From positions 62,001 to 126,000 of the forward strand of contig JBBHKE010003332.1 of NCBI GenBank assembly GCA_037447655.1: a DNA stretch of 64,000 nt, read 5' to 3'. Below, in pieces: positions 36,101 to 46,539 of the stretch. Made by a program: the position numbers and the translations under genes. The notes below the pieces were generated by a model. That model had not been told where the DNA came from. It ran no database searches and saw only the letters and a program-made list of their open reading frames with translations. This stretch comes from Zygnema cylindricum (Eukaryota; Streptophyta; Zygnematophyceae; Zygnematales; Zygnemataceae). Positions within the stretch are counted from its first letter, which is position 1. Each line of letters begins with the position of its first letter.

Positions 36101-38684
36101 TTGTAACCAATCACGTATGTTGCAGAGAAAACTTCCACTTTTTAGCTACAAATGCAACCAGTTGCTTGGAGATTTTCCACCCGACAGAAAAACAAACTCC
36201 AGCAAAACAGAAACATTTCACTTAACTTGCGAGGAACAGGCAAATAAGGCTTCTAGGAAAACTTTTCAATTTGACAAACATACATAATTCTTGACTCTCG
36301 ATTCATTAATTATATTCTAGTCTTTTTATGCTCACATATGCTTTAATCTTAAACATACGTACTCCTTAATTCTACACTCACTCGCTCATCCCTTAATCCT
36401 TCACTCGTTCCACACTCACCTATTCTTTAGTTCTACACTCACTCAATTGTTTAATTTTACACCTGCTTGCTCCTTAATTATACACTCATCCCACTCATCC
36501 CTCAATTCTTCACTCAGCCCTTTACACTCACTCAATTGTTAATTCTACATCACTCACTCATTCCTTATTTCTACACACATTCCACACACCTATTCTTTAA
36601 GTCCACAACTGTTCCTTAAGTCTACACTCACTCTACACTAACGTATCCTTTAATGCTACACTCACTTATTCCTTATTTCTACTCTCTCACTCTCCCCCAG
36701 CTTTACGCTCACTCATTCCAGACTCACCTATTCTTTAATTATATACTCATTCATTGTTTAGATCTACACTTGCTTCCTCCTTAGTTCTAAACTCATCCCT
36801 TCATTTTACACTCACTCACTCATTTCTTACTTCTACACTCATTCTTTAATTCTATGCTCATCCCTTTAAGTTTCCACACATTCTATCCTCATTCTTTAAT
36901 AATACACTTACTAGCTCCTTGGTTCAACACTTATCCCTTAATTCTACACTCAACCACTCATCCCTGACCTCTACACCCACTCGTTCCTTAATTCTACACT
37001 TACACTCACTTATTCCTTAATTTACAGTTATTCTACACTCACTTATTCCTTCAATTTTACACTTATATACATTCACACTTATTCCTTCAACTTCCACTTA
37101 TTCTCCACTCACTTATTCCTTAACTTTACACTTATTCTCCACTCACTCATTCCTTCAATTTCACACTTATTCTCTACTCACTTGTTCCTTCAATTTTAGA
37201 CTTATTCTACACTCACTTATTCCTTCAATTTTACACTTATATACACTCACACTTATTCCTTAACTTTACACTTATTCTCCACTCACTTATTCCTTCAATT
37301 TTACTCTTATTCTCCACTCACTTATTCCTTAACTTTACTCTTATTCTCCACTCACTCATTCCTTAATTTTACAATTATTCTGCACTCACTTATTCCTTCA
37401 ATTTTCCACTATTTTCACTCCACTTACTTGTTCCTGATATTCTGCCCCCCATATTTCGAGAACCGACATGGTTTCATCTCCCACCAAGATCGATCGAACG
37501 TCAATTTCTGCGCCCTGCAATAACAAAAAGGAGAAAGAAAGGGAGAAAAAAAAAAAGATGGGATTCAAAAAGGAAAAATGAGCAAATTGAGATATGGGTT
37601 GGAGGTGAAAGGTTGAAAAACGAGGAAGGAAACAATAGGGGTTAAGAAGTTGAAGGTTGAAGGACAAGGGTTAAAATATAACAGTTTAAGATTGAAGAAA
37701 AAAACGTTCAAAGCAAAAGAGACAAGCAAGGAGAAAAAGAAATGAAAAAAAACAAGAAAAGCCGTATCCCTGTTTTCTCTGTTCAACGATTTTCGATGTT
37801 TTCGTTTTCCGTTTTTTTTTCTTTTCCTTTTCTATTGTTCTTTCCAAAGTCATCAACTGTTTAACTATCAGTCTCGTCTCACATATACAACGTACATGAA
37901 AAATCGAAAATATTCATGTTGCTTCTCTTTACGAAAAAACAGAATGTAACAAAAAAAAGAAAAGTTAAAATTGTATATCCAGCTTCTATTTTCCGTTGCT
38001 TTTGGTTTCTTTGAATACAAGAAACAACAAGGAATAAGCAGAAAAATCTCCAAATTATGTTTATTCTCCTCTCTACCAGAGTATCAAAAGTAAAGAGAAG
38101 TCGAGAATTGGAAAAGAAAAGGAAAAAAAAGCGGGATAAAAATAAAGCCAGCGGCATCAGGAAAATGAAAATCGGGGATTCTTTTCACTAGAGCAATGCT
38201 GTAATCAAGATCCATCGCTGGTTTTCTAAAGACAAAGGAACAAAATCGCCAGGGGTAGTTCCATTGAGTTCCTCGGTGTTCCACCCCCCAACTCCCCCAA
38301 AAAACTCCAATACCTTTTCAGACTACTTCCTTCATAACTTTTTCCACTGAAGAAAAGTGAAGTTTTCCCACTCTTTATCGTGTGACATTTGCCTCCCAAA
38401 GCATCTTTCCTTTACCTTGTAGGAGTTTTAAAAGTCATATACATCTCATCAACAAAGCGAAAAACTTACAAAAAGAAAATCTGACCATCAAAACACGCAT
38501 ACATATATATACATACATATGTATGTATGTGTGTGTGCATATATATATACATACATATATACATATATATACATATACATATATATATATACATACATTT
38601 ACTACAGTCCAAAATACGACGAGAATTCTAAGGGGCGCTAATGTTTTCAATTAGTGTTGGGTATCGAGGACCATTTGCCTATAG

Positions 38685-38758
<74 letters not shown>

Positions 38759-38777
38759 CACATATATATACATATAG

Positions 38778-38816
<39 letters not shown>

Positions 38817-41800
38817 CATATATTTCTGAACCAAATTTTGTCAGCTCCAAACAACATTTTTCCAGATTTGAAAACCCAAAAACACCAGAAACAAAAAAAA
38901 ACACCAAAAAAACCATTTACTTTTTACGTTTCTCTCTCCACAAGCAGAAATACAGCTATAGTGAACCTCAGAAACCACATGAAACTCGTTGAAAATCGAA
39001 AGAAAGAAGAAGTTCACTGCACCTGGTCATGAATGCTGATGATAGGATTCTTTGGACCCATCTCCACACAAGTACGAATCGCCCGGTACAGTTTTTGGGC
39101 CATTTCTGCGTCTCCTCTCTGTACTGCATTGAAGTCCAGCTCAGCGTCTCTCGTCCCACTCACCATACTGGAAGCGGCTCCTCCTCCCATTCCAATTCGG
39201 TAAGCAGGTCCTCCAATCTGCATTTATACCCAATAGAAAAGGAGTTTTTTTCCGGCGGTTGTTTCACGATTTGTCATTTCTGCATTTAGGGTACTTACTT
39301 TGTTATGTTCAGGTCTTGCTTACCCATTTTTGTTCAAGTAAGAAGAGAGACTCTAAGACTCCCAGATTAGACTTTGATTTAAGTTATCTTCTAAATATAA
39401 GTTTAGCTGTTTTTTCAGAAGACCGAAATCTAGAATTCTGTAGTCTGTTTTAGTATCTAGAATTTCGGTATTCCAGTTTTTCCCTTTTCTGTATAGTCAG
39501 TCTTTTTCTACGTAACTTAGTCAAAATCTGAATCCGGTCAAGATCCGTTTATAAATCTTGACCACAGCCTTCAGGATAGGAAAGTACCTCTAATTCCCGA
39601 GAAGGTCACTCTCGGGATATTTTTCTGTTTTTCTATTCAACTTTTTTCACCTTCTCATTTTATATCAACTTCAATCAAACAGACTTTTTCTGTCCCTTTA
39701 TCTCCACTCTATTTTTGTCACTATGGCCTCACCTGTGATACCGTCCACAATCTAAAAGATCACAAAACCCTAATGCAGTTAGTTATCGTTATCTGCCAAT
39801 GAACTTGACACAGATTGACTGAAAAAAAAAAAACTGTATTGCCTAAGCCAGAAAGGGGAGAAAACCGCTGCCCAAAAAAAAGAGAAAAGTAAACGGATTG
39901 AATGAATAAATGTATGAGTTCCACAAACCAGAATAGAATCGATATGAACTAGTATGCTTCAAATCGATATGAATAAAAAGTTTTCTGCAAATCGACATGA
40001 GCTAGTTCTGTATTGAATAGATATGTAAATCCCACAGACTGGAATAGAATCGAAATAAATCAATATTCAGTGAATCGAGATGAATCAAATTCTGCAAGTC
40101 GAAATGAATTAGTATTCAACAAGTCGATATGAATTGACATTGTCCAAATCGGTAAAAGTTACGTTTTTTAAATCGATATAAATTAGTATACAACAAAGTC
40201 GATATGAATTGGCATTCTTCAAATCAATATAAATTAGTATTCAACAAGTCAATATGAATTAGTACTTTGCAAAAATGGGTATTGCTGCACCTTCACACCT
40301 TGACCACAAGCATTCCAATATCGGCTTCTCCCTTCACGAGATGGTCATGATCAATCTGGAAAAAACAATAACGATAAAAAGGAGTAAACATAAACTCTTG
40401 GTTGAAAATGCTTGCTTCTCCCATTATGGTGGTTTTAATTAATGCTAATACACGGAAATCTAATCAAACTTAAAAAAATAAACATCCAATAACAACACAA
40501 TACACTGACAATTGGTATTCATGTTGTAGCATTGATTCTGTCCCAGCTTCTTTTGACCAAAAATCACAAATTAGAGTAAAAAACATTATTTACTGGAGTG
40601 GAAAACAATAAGCCACATCTCCCTACACTAATTGGTATTGATGTATTATATGTATTATACATCCGCATTCACAATAATAATTCCTAAACAATAATAGCGA
40701 GGGGAGTGTACTAATCCCATGTCAGAGATAAACTCTGTGATTCATTCCTAAAAATATATGGGGAAAGGGCGAATTGGACACAAAAGAAAGGTGCGAGGGA
40801 GCGGGAGAGGGAGAGGAAGAGGGAGAGGGAGAGGGAGAGGGAGAGGGAGAGAGCGGAAACCTGTCCTATTCCCGCACTGAACATAATGGGTTTTAGCCAT
40901 TCCCTCCGTTCTCCATTGGGAAGTCTCATCCCAAATGTACGAGTGTATCCCTACATCCCGTTTAAACACCGAATTTAAACCCCATTTAAACACCCCCCCC
41001 CAAAAAAAAAACATTTCATGAGGAGATGAGTTTTACCAAAAAGTAAAGTTAAACTACAGGTTAAACTGAGAAAAACCACGAGGACGAATATGAGGCTATT
41101 CAAAACAAGGAGCCAAAAAAAGAAAAACGACAAGCTGGTAAGCTTAATAGCCGGATTTTTTTCCATATACTATTTCTGACACAGTTTTGGAGGTTGTGAT
41201 TGAATTATAAACAGACGAAACCCTAAAACCCACTTTATTTTCTTCTATCCTTTTATCTTTTTACCTGAATCAAAGGCTCTCCAAATTTGTTGCCATAGTC
41301 AGATGCTCCATCACTCGCCTCCTTCAAAATCTGCAATATTCCAGACTTATATATAAGCTTATAACCAACATATTATATGCTGATGTCGAACTTGTACATA
41401 AGCTTATATCAGACCTATTTATAAGCTTATATCAAACGTGTTTAGAAGCTTATGTCAAACTTATGCATAAGCTTGTATGATAAAACTCATTTGAAAATAT
41501 AGATGCGAACCAGTTTTGTCTAATGGGTTTGGATAATCCGTTTAGTGAGTTAGTATTGAATGCATCTCTAATCTGGGAGATTTACTGTCGATTATTGTTA
41601 AAAACATGGTTCTATTCTTTCCTAACATAAACCACAGTAAAAATGGTAAATTTCTGTAACTTCCATTAATTGACCATGAGATTTTGCATGGGATAAATTC
41701 ACAGTCACTCTTTCATTCGACATACATTCCAAGAAGTCAAAAATATCCAAACAAAATAATCTAACCATCATTGCTTTCTCATTCAGAAAGCAAAACCAAG

Positions 41801-44800
41801 AGGTGAAAACGCGGACATTCATTTAATCGAAATAGTCTAAACTTTCTCTGCGACCTTTAATCTTCATTCAAATAAACTTCCGTTGCTTTATACACATTTT
41901 CAATCAGAAACAAAGTAAAGGGCACCATTTTGAAACTTAAAGAGTGTCTCATAAGGGACAGACGGTTACCTGTAGGGGAGGGGCCAAATTAGATGGATAT
42001 TCAAAACTAGTATCCTCCCATGGAGCCACAGCTCCCTCCAACTGTCAAAAACAAAAAAAAAAATACAGTTTAATTTCAAAACAGAGAAAGGTTACAGTTT
42101 CTCAATTTACTGCAGATTCCCCACACAGTATCCTGCTGTATCTTCAATCGAGAAAATATACATCGACCGGTACGAAAGGTTACAAATTCTCAATTTACCT
42201 GCAGATTTCCCACACAGTATCCGGCTGTACCAGCTACAACCAGAGATCCTGTGCCTGTGGCATGTGTGTCACGAATACGCCCTCCAGCTCCCGTTTCCGC
42301 TCCAGGAAACGGAGCCACCTGGCATCAGAATGTACGGACATCACAGTTAAAACTCATGATAACTACTAATTCATGTAACTCACTACAGCACAGTAAATCA
42401 TAATAACAAACACTAATTCATGTGACTCACTACAGTAGCTCAGCTTTACTCACTTCAAAGAGGAGAAGGGGCATCGACACCGGGCAAAAAGTGAGAGGAA
42501 AGAACAATAAAAAAGGGAAGAAAGAAATGAAGAAGTAAACATAAGAAAGAAAAGAGGTGAAAGAGTGAGAATGACACTGTAAAAGAGATAGCGAAAACTG
42601 CAAAAAGCTTATAACAGAAAAAAGAAAGGAAAAAAGGATAAACGATGCGTTAAGGTGAGAAATTCTGCGAGATAAAAAGTGATGAATGGAAAAAATATCA
42701 TTAAAGCTTACAGCACAAGGAAAATTGTGCGTTTCTGCAGTGAAAAGGATGTCGAGATCTCTTGAAACTATTCCGACAGGTGAAGGACTTCCAGGATTGA
42801 GAGGCATCATTGGCTCCACTTTGAAGCCACGAATAGCACTGTCAAAGAAAAATATGAAAACATGAGAATAGGAGAAGCACTGTCAAAGAGAAATATAGAA
42901 CACTATGATTAGAAAAATCTACAACATTATGAGAACAGGAAAAGCACTGTTAAAGGCAAGTATACAAAAATCTGTGAATTGAAAAACACGTGCTATACTG
43001 ACAGGCTGCAGAACTCTTTCCTTAAGAGTTGCTCGTATATTAATAACCACATCAAGAATATGAATTGTACACATAATTTTCCTAACTTTTTCTTTAAAGC
43101 TATTTAACTCAAATTACCAGGTTTACCTTACACTCACATTAGAGTATCTTCCTACTTAAAATGGACCTGGTTTTGCTTTTCAAACATATTCGATTGTTTT
43201 ATTTTCTTTGACTTCCAGGGTAAATTGCAAAAAACATTCGAAAAACTGAGCTATGAAAATTCAATTTTTGTCCCGGAAAAGGCGAGTTTCACGACTAAGC
43301 ATTTAACTGCGTAAGGAAATACAATCTTTTCTTCTTCTCTACTGTTTTTTCAAAAAACCAAGCAGATCAGAACAGAACGCTGAAACAAGAATAAACGGCT
43401 CTCTGCAAATTACCTGGAATTATCGTTAAATCCTATAACAGAATTGTTCGGGTTTGCCTTCAAAGTCTCCATTACTAAACTTAGAAGTGACTGAGGGACA
43501 GGTTCACCGTCTACCACCAGCTCTCCCTGCAACCACAGGGTCAGTTTCAGTCCCAAAAATTAACGAAGTTTATTACAAAGTTCACTATAATTATCGACCG
43601 TGTTACATTTCCGATATTTCTTTTCAGAATTCACACTATTTTATTGAGCACAATCTGACTGGACCATATACGATTATAATTTTGAGAGATTACCTTAATC
43701 AGGATTTACAGCAAAAAAAGAACCTAAACAAAGGTTTACGGCAACTCAAAGTTCAATATCTCAAATTCTGTTTTTTGTTTTTCACTTCAAGTGTGAAAAA
43801 TAGCAACTGGACAAAAGTCCCAAAGTGGTATTAAAACTCGCCAAAGTGGTATTAAAACTCGCAATCCTGCCTGCACGAGATTCTAAATTTAGAAGTAAAG
43901 CAACATATTTACATCATGAAAAACTTGTACATTCTTACTGTGTTGTTTATAGAAGTCTGTGATTGATTGTGTGTGGACAAAACATGCTTGTTTGTGACGT
44001 TTTTCCAAAATTCTCACCTTGAAAAACCAATGGCGAGAATGTTCACTATTGGATTGGGCGATATCAAAAAGCTCAACATTGGTGGGATTTCGTTTGATAT
44101 CATCTCTGAAAAGCCCAGTATAATACTGTCTCCATCCAAAAACAACATAGCCCGCTTCCATGACGCTCAACATCAAATTTACAAGTATGTCTAGAGCATG
44201 AAATGTTATAAAATAATTGAGCCTTTTAATGCTCTCGATAGTTTTATATACATAAGGTTTCTTCGCCCATTTTATTTTGAGTCACAACAAAGACTATAGA
44301 TAGTGTGGCATTTGTCAGTGAAAAAATTTGTGTTTACCAAAGTGTAACCAATACTTTCCCACACTAAAGTGGGGAACAACTCTCACATGTGTTCCCTAAT
44401 ACCACGATTTTTGTACTAAATCAACTATCTCATAGTGACCACTAAAAAGACTTGGTCTATGGAATGTGGACCACACTAATGGTAGTGAACAAGTTATATG
44501 GTTAACCACATCATTAGGCATAAACTCACTTACATTTTCTGGTCAAATTCTGGTCATGTTTCCGTCATGTTTTGAACAGATTTTTGGTCATCTTTTGTTC
44601 ATGTTATGCAATTTAGACCAAATGTCGGATAACATGACTAAAAATTAACCAAAACATGACCAAAACATGACCAGAATAATGTAAAAAAATGTAAAAAATA
44701 TGTAAATGAGAATATGCCTACTACTTCCATTCGCTACAACAGAACAGCAACTTATCCCATGTGAAATGTCAATGTTATAAAAACACCTACCGCATTAGAT

Positions 44801-46474
44801 ATTCCCATATATTCATCCCTTCAATCCCAACCGAGCAAACCAAAAGGGACAAAAAAAAGTAGGAAAAAGAAAAAAAATTGAAAAGAAAACAATAAAAAAA
44901 TGAAATGAAAAATGTTACCTGTAAGTCAAAATCATCAAACGCCAGACCCATCTCTTTATCAAGACGTTCCAAAGCCGCCTGTCCTTCCTCCAAAACCGGA
45001 ATTTCCAATACTGGGGCAGGAATCACATCATTTACGAAGGAAGCTAAGCGTTCAATGTACACCGTTTCCGTCATCCGATCGTGCACCTGTGCTCAAAAAC
45101 CGTGAAAAAAAACAACTCAACGAGTTATTAAACTGACGGAGTTATTAAAACTGACAAAGTTTTACCCTCGCTTTGACGTCTGAGGGTAAATCACACAATT
45201 TGTACAGTTTTTTGAGTAATCTTACGTACGGTTTTAGTCAAAAAACTGTATATGATTCACCCTTGACATGAGGGTACAATACTCTCGTGTAATCGCACAA
45301 TCAGTTCAACTGTTTCTCATATAAAAATTTAGAATTGAGAAATTGAAAAAAGTAAAACATACTCATTATTGCAACTGTCTTCCTGAGTCTTAGAAAAACC
45401 CTCAAAAACTTAAAAAATGCACAGAATACACTCACAAGTGATGCAAAAGCTGCCAGCTGTTCGCTGTTGAGTGGAGGAGATCCGACGGCCGATCTCAAAA
45501 GATACCTTCTCGACCGTTCGATTCTCGTGACTTGAGGGAGACCGCAGGCTCGACAGATGGAAACGGCATTCGCAGACCAGGCAGTGGTGAAGGAGAGACG
45601 AGGACCGACTTCTACTACTGCCGCTGGACCTTGTCCTGTAATTTCCGCAATTTAAGAATTCCTCAATTTTAAATTTTCTTCGGTATTTGTTAAGTAACTT
45701 CAGAATGAGCAACAATCATGAAAGAAGATGCCACAACTTTTTTTCCTTCTCACTATCAAGGTCCCTGCCCCTCTCCCTCTCCCAGTCCCTGTCCCTCTCC
45801 CTCTCGCAGTCCTTGTCCCTGTCCCTTGCCGGTCCCGGTCTCTGTCCCTGTCCCTATCCCTGGCCCTGTCCCTCGTCCCGGTCCTTGTTCCTCTCCCGCT
45901 CCCTCCCCCTCCCCTTTCCCCCTCCACCTCTCCCGCTGTGTGTATATACAACCCGGGTAGCTTAAATCCTTTTATACAACACTAGCTGAATTCCAATGAG
46001 AGGTTTTCGACATAAGATTATAAACCTCTTTAGTGTTTATAAATAATCAGAATAAACGCAGTATACATATCGCTATCCACCCTAATTAGTGTCTATAATA
46101 AATCAGAATAAACATAGCATGAGATATTTTTTTGAAAAACATTATGGAGTACAAAACACAAACAACCACAAGAAACACAGATATATCCTACTACTGCCAA
46201 AGGTACACCGTGTACCGTTCTTAGCATTAACATTTTTTTCGGGCCTGTAAACTCATTTTTCTCCACACACACTTGTCGATTTATTAATCCGACGGTTGCA
46301 ATGGAAAGGTAAGATTCTAAACAAAATCGGACAAGTGTGGAAAGAGAAAAGTTGATTTAAGTGGCAAAAAAAGCATTAACGCTAATAACGACACACAGTG
46401 TAATTACAGTGAAATGCAAAATAGCGTCAGATTATTTCCACGAAATTGTTGGATTATTGCAATTTTGAAGTGAA

Positions 46475-46539
<65 letters not shown>

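Noticed and set aside
36340-37427. Regularly spaced repeats that resemble a CRISPR array
   Set aside because: Units are directly tandem, degenerate and without unique spacers, and lie in a eukaryotic intron.
38328-38376. VMKEVV-like reading on the minus strand as the missing exon after IHDQ
   Set aside because: It lacks the glycine-rich loop, its frame does not fit the flanking phases and it runs into a stop.
38641-38992. Tyr/Ile repeat ORFs
   Set aside because: Translation of (TA)n and (CA)n microsatellites.
45687-45985. Three overlapping Pro/Ser/Arg ORFs
   Set aside because: Translation of a ccctgtccctctcc repeat within intron 3.
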